Assembly: GCF_023073335.1 (NCBI RefSeq)
Contig: NZ_JADPJG010000002.1
Location: forward strand, 415,881 to 479,880
Source: Bradyrhizobium sp. 21
GTDB lineage: Bacteria > Pseudomonadota > Alphaproteobacteria > Rhizobiales > Xanthobacteraceae
DNA length: 64,000 nt
Direction of reading: 5' to 3'
Position numbers and translations under genes: made by a program. Under the pieces are notes generated by a model. That model worked only from the letters and a program-made list of their open reading frames with translations, had not been told where the DNA came from and made no database searches. Shown in pieces: positions 18,470 through 26,051 of this stretch (the first letter of the stretch is position 1; every line of letters starts with the position of its first letter).

Positions 18470-20050
18470 ATGACCGACCGTCCCGACCTCACGAACCTTC
18501 CGTCCTACCGGCAGCCCCGCCGCTCAGTTTTCTCGGCCCGCAGGATTGCGCTGATGGCTTCGGTCGTCGCTGGCCTCGGGATTGCGGTCCACGGGTTCAG
18601 CCCGTCGACTTCGCCCTCCGAGCTGTTCTCCAGCCCCGCACATGCGCAGGTCAACAACGAGGTCCGCAAGGTCGAGCGTCCGATCGGCTTCGCCGACATC
18701 GTCGAGCGCGTGAAGCCGTCGGTGATCTCGGTGAAGGTCAACATCAAGGAGAAGACCGCGAGCAACGATGACGGCGATGACGCGCAGTCGCCGTTCCAGC
18801 CGGGCTCGCCGATGGAGCGCTTCTTCCGCCGCTTCGGCGGTCCGGATGGTGTTCCGGGCCTGAAGGGTGGCGGCCGTGGCCGCGTCGTACAGGGCCAGGG
18901 GTCCGGCTTCTTCATCTCGGCTGACGGCTTCGCCGTGACCAACAACCATGTGGTCGACGGCGCAGACAAGGTTGAGGTCACGACCGACGACGGCAAGACC
19001 TATACCGCCAAGGTCATCGGTACCGACCAGCGCACTGATCTGGCTTTGATCAAGGTCGAGGGCAGCTCGAACTTCCCGTTCGCCAAGCTTGCCGATGGCA
19101 AGCCGCGGATCGGCGACTGGGTGCTCGCGGTCGGCAACCCCTTCGGCCTCGGCGGCACCGTGACCGCGGGCATCGTCTCGGCCAGCGGCCGCGACATCGG
19201 AAACGGCCCCTATGACGATTTCATCCAGATCGACGCGCCCGTGAACAAGGGCAATTCCGGCGGTCCGGCTTTCGACACCAATGGTGAGGTGATGGGCGTC
19301 AACACCGCGATCTACTCGCCCTCCGGCGGCAGCGTCGGCATCGCGTTCTCGATTCCCGCGAGCACCGTGAAGAGCGTGGTTGCGCAGCTCAAGGACAAGG
19401 GCTCGGTCAGCCGCGGCTGGATCGGCGTGCAGATTCAGCCGGTGACATCCGACATTGCCGACAGCCTCGGCATGAAGAAGGCCGAAGGTGCGCTGGTTGC
19501 AGAGCCGCAGGCGAATGGTCCGGCGGCCAAGGCCGGCATCGAGTCCGGTGATGTGATCACGTCGGTCAACGGCGAATCGGTCAAGGACGCCCGTGAGCTC
19601 GCCCGCACCATCGGCGGCCTGGCGCCCGGCGCGACCGTGAAGCTCAACGTGCTGCACAAGGGCCAGGACAAGGTCGTGAACCTCACCCTTGGCCAGCTTC
19701 CGAACACGGTCGAGGCCAAGGCCGACACCGACAAGGACAGCGGCAAGAGTGCGAGCAAGGGCACCGATGTGCCGAAGCTCGGCATGACCGTCGCGCCCGC
19801 CGATTCCGTGGCCGGCGCCGGCAAGGACGGCGTCGTGGTCACCGAAGTCGATCCGAAGAGCGCCGCCGCCGAACGCGGCTTCAAGGAGGGCGACGTGATT
19901 CTCGAAGTCGGCGGCAAGAGCGTGAGCACCGCCGGCGACGTCCGCGACGCCATCAACATGGCCCGGACCGACAACAAGAATAGCGTCCTGATGCGGGTGA
20001 AGAGCGGCGGCCAGTCGCGCTTCGTCGCCGTGCCCATCGCCAAGGGCTAG
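18470..20050 (+). CDS. degP: Do/DegP-family periplasmic serine protease
   Basis: 526 residues from the ATG at 18470. The N-terminal region has a hydrophobic stretch (ALMASVVAGLGIAVHGF) ending near AHAQ, consistent with export. The trypsin-like domain shows His160 (TNNHVVDGADKV), Asp190 (QRTDLALIKV) and Ser263 (NKGNSGGPAFDTNGEVMGVN). Two PDZ domains follow (~345-430 and ~450-525), with RGWIGVQIQPVT opening the first. A Gly-rich loop (FGGPDGVPGLKGGGRGRVV) precedes the catalytic His. Such enzymes degrade or refold damaged envelope proteins. The gene stands between the ccm operon and a two-component pair, as I recall for other rhizobia. Confidence 0.94.
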   Translation: MTDRPDLTNLPSYRQPRRSVFSARRIALMASVVAGLGIAVHGFSPSTSPSELFSSPAHAQVNNEVRKVERPIGFADIVERVKPSVISVKVNIKEKTASNDDGDDAQSPFQPGSPMERFFRRFGGPDGVPGLKGGGRGRVVQGQGSGFFISADGFAVTNNHVVDGADKVEVTTDDGKTYTAKVIGTDQRTDLALIKVEGSSNFPFAKLADGKPRIGDWVLAVGNPFGLGGTVTAGIVSASGRDIGNGPYDDFIQIDAPVNKGNSGGPAFDTNGEVMGVNTAIYSPSGGSVGIAFSIPASTVKSVVAQLKDKGSVSRGWIGVQIQPVTSDIADSLGMKKAEGALVAEPQANGPAAKAGIESGDVITSVNGESVKDARELARTIGGLAPGATVKLNVLHKGQDKVVNLTLGQLPNTVEAKADTDKDSGKSASKGTDVPKLGMTVAPADSVAGAGKDGVVVTEVDPKSAAAERGFKEGDVILEVGGKSVSTAGDVRDAINMARTDNKNSVLMRVKSGGQSRFVAVPIAKG

Positions 20051-20116
20051 CCTCAGGAGGCTTACGAGATGAAGGGTGTCGCCCGGCATCGGTCGCCCCC
20101 GCCGACGGCGCCCTTC

Positions 20117-20144
20117 GGGGAAGCAGCGCAACGTTTGCTTCCCC
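20117..20144 (+). terminator. Hairpin downstream of degP (first)
   Basis: GGGGAAGCA (20117-20125) pairs with TGCTTCCCC (20136-20144) around a 10-base loop. There is no T-run directly after it. It may act with the stronger terminator at 20190 or stabilise the degP message. Confidence 0.45.
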
Positions 20145-20189
20145 TGTCTACCTTCCGGTGGAATACGCCCCCCTCCGTCGGAAGGCCTA

Positions 20190-20229
20190 GGGCGGTGAGG
20201 TCCCCCCAGCTTCACCGCCCGCCTTTTTG
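20190..20229 (+). terminator. Rho-independent terminator after degP
   Basis: A 9-bp perfect stem, GGGCGGTGA (20190-20198) with TCACCGCCC (20212-20220), is followed by GCCTTTTTG. It would end degP transcription and isolates degP from the response regulator gene starting at 20347. Confidence 0.8.
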
Positions 20230-20346
20230 CCGACCCAGGTTCTCGCCCAAGTTATGGCCCAAGTCCCGTTCGCTTGGCTTGCATGCGATTGCCGCCCGCG
20301 CCATGTTCAGAGAAGGTTGACCCCCTTGACCGCCGCCGAACGCACG

Positions 20347-21027
20347 ATGCGCCTCCTCATCATTGAAGACGACCGCGAATCCGCCGACTATCTCGTGAAG
20401 GCGTTTCGCGAGGTCGGTCACATTGCCGACCACGCCGCCGACGGCGAGGAAGGCCTCGCCATGGCCGAGAACGGCGATTACGACGTGCTGGTGGTCGACC
20501 GCATGCTGCCCAAGCGCGATGGCCTGTCGGTGATCGGCGCGCTGCGCGACAACGACGATTCGACGCCGGTGCTGATTCTCTCCGCGCTCGGACAGGTCGA
20601 CGACCGCATCAAGGGCCTGCGTGCCGGCGGCGACGACTATCTGCCAAAACCCTATTCCTTCGCCGAGCTCCTGGCCCGGGTCGAGGTGCTGTCACGCCGC
20701 CGCGGCGGTCCGGCCGAGGACACGCTCTACCGGGTCGGCGATCTCGAGCTCGACCGGCTCTCCCATCGCGTCGCCCGCGGCAAGGACGAACTGACGCTGC
20801 AGCCGCGCGAATTCCGCCTGCTCGAATACCTCATGAAGCATGCCGGTCAGGTGGTGACGCGCACCATGCTGCTGGAAAACGTCTGGGACTATCATTTCGA
20901 TCCGCAGACCAACGTGATCGACGTCCACATTTCGCGGCTGCGCTCCAAGATCGACAAGGGTTTTGAGCGGCCGCTGCTGCACACGATCCGCGGCGCCGGG
21001 TACATGATCCGTGACGGCATTCGGTAA
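20347..21027 (+). CDS. OmpR-family response regulator
   Basis: 226 residues from the ATG at 20347. The receiver domain has Asp8/Asp9, phospho-acceptor Asp51 (VLVVDRMLPKRDGLS), Ser in LILSALGQVDDR and Lys in YLPKPYSFAELLAR. The winged-helix output domain includes LQPREFRLLEYLMKHAG and the recognition helix NVIDVHISRLRSKI. The last residues (GAGYMIRDGIR) are encoded by the first copy of a 25-bp direct repeat whose second copy holds the start of the kinase gene. In an ancestral arrangement its stop would overlap the kinase start by 17 bases. The target genes are unknown. An upstream TTG start would add a few residues. Confidence 0.93.
   Translation: MRLLIIEDDRESADYLVKAFREVGHIADHAADGEEGLAMAENGDYDVLVVDRMLPKRDGLSVIGALRDNDDSTPVLILSALGQVDDRIKGLRAGGDDYLPKPYSFAELLARVEVLSRRRGGPAEDTLYRVGDLELDRLSHRVARGKDELTLQPREFRLLEYLMKHAGQVVTRTMLLENVWDYHFDPQTNVIDVHISRLRSKIDKGFERPLLHTIRGAGYMIRDGIR
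21003..21027 (+). repeat. 25-bp direct repeat, left copy (end of response regulator gene)
   Basis: An exact 25-base match to 21406-21430, opening CATGATCC and closing CATTCGGTAA. It encodes the last seven residues and stop of the response regulator. It also contains, in another frame, the GTG start (21011) and first codons MTAFGK that belong to the kinase. The two copies are offset by 403 bp. Identity extends to GGT beyond one mismatch on the left side. Confidence 0.95.
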
Positions 21028-21029
21028 GT

Positions 21030-21041
21030 GGTGCCGGCACC
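21030..21041. repeat. 12-bp perfect palindrome at the left edge of the insertion
   Basis: GGTGCCGGCACC lies two bases inside the inserted DNA and just before the ATG (21044) of the inserted gene. It could be a recombination or replication hairpin remnant of the insertion process, or an operator. Chance cannot be excluded in GC-rich DNA. Confidence 0.45.
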
Positions 21042-21043
21042 CC

Positions 21044-21397
21044 ATGGTCGACCAACTAGACCTCTTTAAGTTAAGACAAACGGTTGAGCATGAAATCGAT
21101 GAGTACGTTTATCATGTGCCTGAAGGTGCATACGGCAATTCTTGGTCTCACGAAAAAGTGGAACGGGAGCTTCGTACGTTCAGGGAAGCCCTCGTTGATC
21201 CCTATTGGATAGAGGTTATAGACGACGACAAGAAGAGAAAGTGCTGTGTTGCGGTCGCGGACGACAAGAAAAGCTATCTGCTAGTTTTTGATCCTGAAGC
21301 TCAAACATTCATGCTTGTTATGAAGAGTAAGCTGAGCAGTGATCTGACTAGCTTTGGCGTGGATGGCGATGCAGTTGGCTGCTTTTTGTCACGTTAG
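21044..21397 (+). CDS. Foreign-looking cargo gene inserted between regulator and kinase (unknown function, 117 aa)
   Basis: 117 residues from the ATG at 21044 (MVDQLDLFKLRQTVEHEIDE); the frame also runs from the duplicated GTG at 21011 (MTAFGKWCRHP...), giving 128 residues. The protein is soluble and acidic, with predicted helices in the first half (HEKVERELRTFREALVD) and strands in the second (YWIEVIDDDKKRKCCVAVAD, KSYLLVFDPEAQTFMLVMK). Base content over 21061-21360 is about 45% G+C (136 of 300 by hand count), far below its neighbours. The gene lies within a 403-bp unit flanked by a 25-bp direct repeat. I recognise no family. Size and fold pattern recall small immunity or accessory proteins, but that is a guess. 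Confidence 0.8.
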   Translation: MVDQLDLFKLRQTVEHEIDEYVYHVPEGAYGNSWSHEKVERELRTFREALVDPYWIEVIDDDKKRKCCVAVADDKKSYLLVFDPEAQTFMLVMKSKLSSDLTSFGVDGDAVGCFLSR

Positions 21398-21405
21398 GCG
21401 AGGTG
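21398..21405 (+). promoter_or_regulatory. Shine-Dalgarno-like site for the kinase, supplied by the insertion
   Basis: The bases GCGAGGTG directly precede the right repeat and lie 8 bases before the kinase GTG at 21414. At the equivalent place before the left repeat the sequence is part of the response regulator coding region. The insertion therefore seems to give the kinase gene its own ribosome binding site in place of translational coupling. Confidence 0.5.
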
Positions 21406-21430
21406 CATGATCCGTGACGGCATTCGGTAA
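21406..21430 (+). repeat. 25-bp direct repeat, right copy (start of kinase gene)
   Basis: An exact copy of 21003-21027. Here the GTG at 21414 starts the kinase (MTAFGKLVRTTAF), and the response regulator tail frame is not used. See the left copy for details. Confidence 0.95.
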
Positions 21431-22874
21431 ACTCGTCCGCACCACGGCATTCCGGCTGACGCTGGTCTACCTGCTGCTGTTCGCGATGTTCGCGGCCTCG
21501 CTGCTTGCCTATTTCGCCTGGAATACGCGGCGGCTGATCACCGAGGAGATCACGCAGACGGTCAATGCCGAGACGTCGGAGATCAACGAGATCTACGGCC
21601 GCCGCGGCTTGCGTGCTCTCGTGCTCGCGATCGAGTACCGGGCGCTGCGACCGGGCGCTAATCTCTACCTCGTGACCACGCCGACCGGGCAGGCGATCGC
21701 CGGCAATGTCGGATCGCTGGCACCGGGCGTGATGGCGACGCGCGGCTGGACCGAGACCGCGTACCGCCGGATCGAAGACGCCGATGACCGCGACCATCGT
21801 GCGCTCGTGCGCGTCACCGAGCTCGAAAATGGCTTCCGGCTGCTGATCGGCCGCGACCTCGCGGAGCGGCGGCGGCTGTTCGGCATTGTCGCCAAGGCGG
21901 CGCAATGGTCGGTCCTGATTGTCGTCGTGCTCGGCCTCGGCGGCGGCATCTTCGTCGCGCGCCGGGTGCTGACCCGTATTGACGCGATGAGCGGCACTGC
22001 TCATCGCATCATGACCGGTGACCTCAGCGAGCGGCTGCCGGTGGGGCGCAGCGGGGACGAGCTCGACCGCCTCGCCGAAAACCTCAACGCCATGCTGGAG
22101 CGGATCGAGGCGCTGATGGCGGGGTTGAAGGAAGTCTCCGACAACATCGCCCACGACCTGAAGACGCCGCTGACGCGCTTGCGCAATCGCGCCGAAGAGG
22201 CGCTGGCGAAATCGGGCGGCGAGGCCGATTACCGCGCCGCGCTGGAGCGGACCATCGAGGAATCCGACGGCCTGATCCGCACCTTCAACGCGCTGCTGAT
22301 GATCGCGCGCGCCGAGTCCGGACAGGCGCGCGGCAACATGGACGATTTCGACGCCGCCGAGGTCGCAGGCGGCATCCACGAGCTCTACGAGCCGCTGGCC
22401 GAAGACGACGGCATGACCTTGAAGGTCAAGTGCGAGCCGACTCCGGTTCACGCCAACCGCGAATTGATCAGCCAGGCGCTCGCCAATCTGGTCGAGAATG
22501 CGATCAAATACGGCAAGCCGGTCGCGCAGATGGCGGGAACCGTGGTCAGCATGGACTCCAGGCAGATCACGATCGAGTCCAGGCGCGAGGGCGACCAGGT
22601 GCTGCTCAGCGTCACCGATCGCGGTCCCGGCATCCCCGAAGCCGACCGCAAGCACGTCGTGGAACGCTTCGTGCGGCTGGAAGCGAGCCGCACGCTGCCG
22701 GGATCCGGCCTCGGCCTCAGCCTCGCCGCGGCGGTTGCGACATTGCATGGTGGTGAGTTGAGGCTGGGTGACGCCCAGCCTGGTCTCGTCGCCACGCTGG
22801 TGCTGCCGGCGCGCGCAGGGGCCGGCGACAGGGTTGCTCCGCCAATGCCGGATGTGCCACAGAAGGTGGCATGA
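21414..22874 (+). CDS. Sensor histidine kinase with HAMP domain
   Basis: 486 residues from the GTG at 21414. The first span is FRLTLVYLLLFAMFAASLLA and the second SVLIVVVLGLGGGIFVARRV; between them lies a ~130-residue periplasmic sensor region (EINEIYGRRGLRALVLAIEY). A HAMP linker follows (AHRIMTGDLSERLPVGRSGD). Phospho-acceptor His247 is in DNIAHDLKTPLTRLRNRAEE. The catalytic part has NLVENAIKYG, VTDRGPGIPE and LPGSGLGLSLAAAVATLHGG. It pairs with the regulator at 20347 despite the 403-bp insertion between them. Its stop overlaps the glnE start by 4 bases (ATGA), so both are one operon. Confidence 0.93.
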   Translation: MTAFGKLVRTTAFRLTLVYLLLFAMFAASLLAYFAWNTRRLITEEITQTVNAETSEINEIYGRRGLRALVLAIEYRALRPGANLYLVTTPTGQAIAGNVGSLAPGVMATRGWTETAYRRIEDADDRDHRALVRVTELENGFRLLIGRDLAERRRLFGIVAKAAQWSVLIVVVLGLGGGIFVARRVLTRIDAMSGTAHRIMTGDLSERLPVGRSGDELDRLAENLNAMLERIEALMAGLKEVSDNIAHDLKTPLTRLRNRAEEALAKSGGEADYRAALERTIEESDGLIRTFNALLMIARAESGQARGNMDDFDAAEVAGGIHELYEPLAEDDGMTLKVKCEPTPVHANRELISQALANLVENAIKYGKPVAQMAGTVVSMDSRQITIESRREGDQVLLSVTDRGPGIPEADRKHVVERFVRLEASRTLPGSGLGLSLAAAVATLHGGELRLGDAQPGLVATLVLPARAGAGDRVAPPMPDVPQKVA

Positions 22875-25840
22875 ACCACTCCGCGCCGGGAAACGCGGAC
22901 AAGCATGGTGAGAGCCTGGCCGCACGCTTCGCGGAGGCTCCCCATATTGCCGCTTCCACAACCGACGAACGACGTTTCGAAAACTGGCTGGCCGAGCTCG
23001 AGCCGGCACAATCGGCCCGTCTCGGTGCCCTGCTGGCTCATCCCTTCGCGCGGAACATCCTGGCCGGAATCGCGCAATTCTCGCCCTATCTGTTCGAACT
23101 GGTGCGCGCTGATCCGCAGCGCCTGATCCGGCTGCTGGAATGCGATCCGGATGTGCATCTCTCCACGCTGATCGCGGAGGCGGGCGGCGCGGTGCTCGCG
23201 GCATCCGACGAAGCCGAATTGATGCGGCTGCTTCGCCGCATGAAGGCTGAGGCCGCGCTCCTGACCGCGCTGTGCGACATCGGCGGGGTCTGGCCGGTGA
23301 TGCGGGTGACCGCGGCGCTCACCGATGTCGCGGTGTCCTCGGTGCAGGCAGCGCTCCAGTACCTGCTGCGGCAGGAAGCCGCACGCGGAAAACTCTCGCC
23401 GCCCAATCCCGAGGCGCCGGAGCAGGGCTGCGGGCTGATCGTGCTCGCGATGGGCAAGATGGGCGCAGGCGAGCTGAACTATTCCAGCGACATCGATCTC
23501 ATCGTGTTCTTCGATCCCGATCACACGACGCTGGCAGCGGATATCGAACCCCAGCCATTCTTCGTGAGGGTGACGCAGGGGATGGCACGCATTCTCCAGC
23601 AGCGCACCTATGACGGCTACGTCTTCCGCGTCGATCTGCGCCTGCGTCCCGACCCATCCTCGACGCAGGTGGCGATTTCACGAGACGCCGCGCTGAACTA
23701 TTACGAGCGGGAAGGGCGTACCTGGGAGCGCGCCGCGATGATCAAGGCACGCGCCTGCGCCGGCGATCCCCGGGCGGGCGAGGCGCTGCTTTCGGAAATC
23801 GCTCCCTTCGTCTGGCGCAAGCATCTCGACTTCGCGGCACTTGCCGACGTTCACGACATGAAGCGGCAGATGCAGACCTATCGCGGCCAGAGCGAGGTCG
23901 CGGTCGAAGGGCATAATGTCAAGGTCGGGCGCGGCGGCATCCGCGAGATCGAGTTCTTCGCCCAGACCCAGCAATTGATCGCCGGCGGCCGCCATCCCGA
24001 GTTGCGCGTGCGGTCGACGCTTGCTGCGCTCGGTGTGCTCGCCTCCAGCAGCTGGATCACGTTCCCGGCGCGCGACGAGCTGACCACGGCGTACGAATTC
24101 CTGCGTCGGGTTGAGCATCGTCTCCAGATGATTGCCGACGAGCAGACCCACACGCTGCCCGAGGACAAGGAGGCGGTCGAGCGTTTCGCCTGGTTCTTCG
24201 GCTATCCGGATCGCGAGGCCTTTGCCCGCGACCTCTTGCACCAGCTCGAGATCGTCCAGGGCCACTATGAAAAACTGTTCGAGGGCGACGATCCGACCGG
24301 AACAGCCAAGCTGCCGGCGCACGACTACAGTGCAGGCCCCGACGATCCGCGGCTGCTTCAGCACCTGGCGACGCTCGGCTTCAAGAAGCCTGCCGCGGTC
24401 GCGCAGACGCTACGTGACTGGATCAATGGCGACTACCGCGTGTTCCGCAATGAGCCGACGCGAAACGCATTCGTCGAATTCGTGCCGGCCCTGATCGATG
24501 GTCTCGCTCATGCCGAGGAGCCGGATCGGGCCGTCGTGGCATTCGATCATTTCCTCGGGGCGCTTCAGCGCGGCGGCCGGCTGATCACACTGCTCGGCCA
24601 GAACCGCGATCTCGTCGCGCTGGTGGCGCTGGTGCTGGGTGCGGCACCGCGGCTCGGCGACATGCTGGCGCGGCAGCCGCAGCTCATGGACGGCCTCATC
24701 GATCCGCGCTTCTTCGGCGCCATGCCCGACAGGCAGGAATTGTCCGGGCGGCTCGCGACGACGGTGCAGGATGCCGGCTCCTACGAAGAGTTCCTCGACC
24801 GCCTGCGCCTGTTCGGGCAGGAGAGCCTGTTCCTGATCGGCACGCGCATTCTCTCAGGCACGGTCTCGGCGCAGCAGGCGAGCACGGCCTTTGCCGACGT
24901 CGCCGAGGGCATCGTCCATACCGTGCACGGCCTCGTCGCCGACCGCTTCGCCGCCCAGCACGGCCGGATCAAGGGGCAAGAGACCGCGATCATCGCGATG
25001 GGCCGGCTCGGCAGCCGCGAGATGACCGCGTCGTCTGATCTCGACCTGATCCTGCTCTACGATTTCGACGGCGACAATCCGGACTCCGACGGTTCGAAAT
25101 CGCTGCAGGGCGCACACTATTTCGCCCGCTTCACCCAGCGCCTGATCAGCGCCTTCACCATACGCACCAATTACGGCGTGCTCTACGAGATCGACATGCG
25201 GCTGCGCCCCTCGGGGCGTGCCGGCCCCGTAGCGTCGAGCCTCGTCTCCTTCGCGGATTACCAGGCCAACGAGGCCTGGACCTGGGAGCACATGGCGCTG
25301 ACGCGCGCGCGCGTGGTGTCGGCTTCGGACGAATTCAGGGAACGGATCGAACGCGTCATCCGCGAGGTCCTGACCCGCCCCCGCGACCAGGCGGTTGTCG
25401 CCACCGACGTCGCCGACATGCGCCGCGCGATCGCGCAGGAGAAGGGCGAGAGCGACCATTGGGATCTCAAATATGCCGCCGGCGGCATGGTCGACATCGA
25501 CTTCATCGCGCAATATCTCCAACTCGTGCATGCTCGGGAGAAGCCGGGGATTCTCGACGTCGGCACCATGCAGGTGCTGGAAAATGCATGGAGGCTTGGC
25601 GTGCTCGCACAATCGGAGACCGAGATATTGCGTGCCGCGGCGCGGCTCTATCATGATCTGACGCAGATCCTGCGGCTCTGCGTCAGCGACGGCTTCAAGC
25701 CTGATACCGCCGGCACCGACCTCCTGCGCGTGATGGCACGGGCCGGGGACGCGCCGGATTTCTCCTCGCTGGAGGCGCGCGTGAAGGAGACGCAGGGCGA
25801 GGTGCGGCGCGTGTTCAGGGCGCTGCTGGAAGGGAAGTAG
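22871..25840 (+). CDS. glnE: Glutamine synthetase adenylyltransferase/deadenylylase GlnE
   Basis: 989 residues, near the usual ~950-1000. Two nucleotidyltransferase domains are visible. The N-terminal (deadenylylating) one carries LAMGKMGAGELNYSSDIDLI and the C-terminal (adenylylating) one AMGRLGSREMTASSDLDLIL, each with the DxD metal-binding pair. Each is followed by a helical GlnD/PII-uridylyltransferase-like region (GGIREIEFFAQTQQLIAGG and AAGGMVDIDFIAQYLQLVHA). GlnE tunes glutamine synthetase activity to nitrogen status through PII. It is translationally coupled to the kinase. Its 3' end overlaps the convergent fdsD gene by 26 bases. Confidence 0.97.
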   Translation: MNHSAPGNADKHGESLAARFAEAPHIAASTTDERRFENWLAELEPAQSARLGALLAHPFARNILAGIAQFSPYLFELVRADPQRLIRLLECDPDVHLSTLIAEAGGAVLAASDEAELMRLLRRMKAEAALLTALCDIGGVWPVMRVTAALTDVAVSSVQAALQYLLRQEAARGKLSPPNPEAPEQGCGLIVLAMGKMGAGELNYSSDIDLIVFFDPDHTTLAADIEPQPFFVRVTQGMARILQQRTYDGYVFRVDLRLRPDPSSTQVAISRDAALNYYEREGRTWERAAMIKARACAGDPRAGEALLSEIAPFVWRKHLDFAALADVHDMKRQMQTYRGQSEVAVEGHNVKVGRGGIREIEFFAQTQQLIAGGRHPELRVRSTLAALGVLASSSWITFPARDELTTAYEFLRRVEHRLQMIADEQTHTLPEDKEAVERFAWFFGYPDREAFARDLLHQLEIVQGHYEKLFEGDDPTGTAKLPAHDYSAGPDDPRLLQHLATLGFKKPAAVAQTLRDWINGDYRVFRNEPTRNAFVEFVPALIDGLAHAEEPDRAVVAFDHFLGALQRGGRLITLLGQNRDLVALVALVLGAAPRLGDMLARQPQLMDGLIDPRFFGAMPDRQELSGRLATTVQDAGSYEEFLDRLRLFGQESLFLIGTRILSGTVSAQQASTAFADVAEGIVHTVHGLVADRFAAQHGRIKGQETAIIAMGRLGSREMTASSDLDLILLYDFDGDNPDSDGSKSLQGAHYFARFTQRLISAFTIRTNYGVLYEIDMRLRPSGRAGPVASSLVSFADYQANEAWTWEHMALTRARVVSASDEFRERIERVIREVLTRPRDQAVVATDVADMRRAIAQEKGESDHWDLKYAAGGMVDIDFIAQYLQLVHAREKPGILDVGTMQVLENAWRLGVLAQSETEILRAAARLYHDLTQILRLCVSDGFKPDTAGTDLLRVMARAGDAPDFSSLEARVKETQGEVRRVFRALLEGK

Positions 25841-26051
25841 CCGGCTTCAGCGAGGTGAGCGCCTCGCGCACGTTCGGCTCCAGGCCCGCGCCGCCGGCAT
25901 CGAGATGGGCGAAAATCGCGCGCTTCATCCGTGGGTCCCAGAACTTCTTGATGTGGTCGGCGATGCCCGGCACGGCCTTGTCGTGGCCCTGGCTGCGGAA
26001 GAAGGTGCCGATCTGGTTGGCCATGTAGACGAGGCGGTCAGGCGACGACAT
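25815..26051 (-). CDS. fdsD: Formate dehydrogenase delta subunit FdsD
   Basis: 78 residues from the ATG at 26051 (MSSPDRLVYMANQIGTFFRS). The core WDPRMKRAIFAHLDAGGAGL is the signature of the small delta subunit of NAD-dependent formate dehydrogenases. That subunit helps assembly and stability of the FdsABG enzyme. It is the last gene of fdsGBA-fdhD-fdsD, with its start overlapping the fdhD stop by 14 bases. Its stop region overlaps the end of glnE on the other strand by 26 bases. Confidence 0.93.
   Translation of the reverse strand: MSSPDRLVYMANQIGTFFRSQGHDKAVPGIADHIKKFWDPRMKRAIFAHLDAGGAGLEPNVREALTSLKPATSLPAAP

Noticed and set aside
21003..21430. The 403-bp unit as a classical insertion sequence or MITE
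   Set aside because: There is no transposase, no terminal inverted repeat, and the direct repeat of 25 bp is longer than usual target duplications. The unit codes for a full protein, unlike a MITE.
21003..21430. The repeat as an assembly error
   Set aside because: The spacer is unique, keeps an open frame with different base content and has its own start and stop, which an assembly duplication would not create. It cannot be excluded formally without reads.
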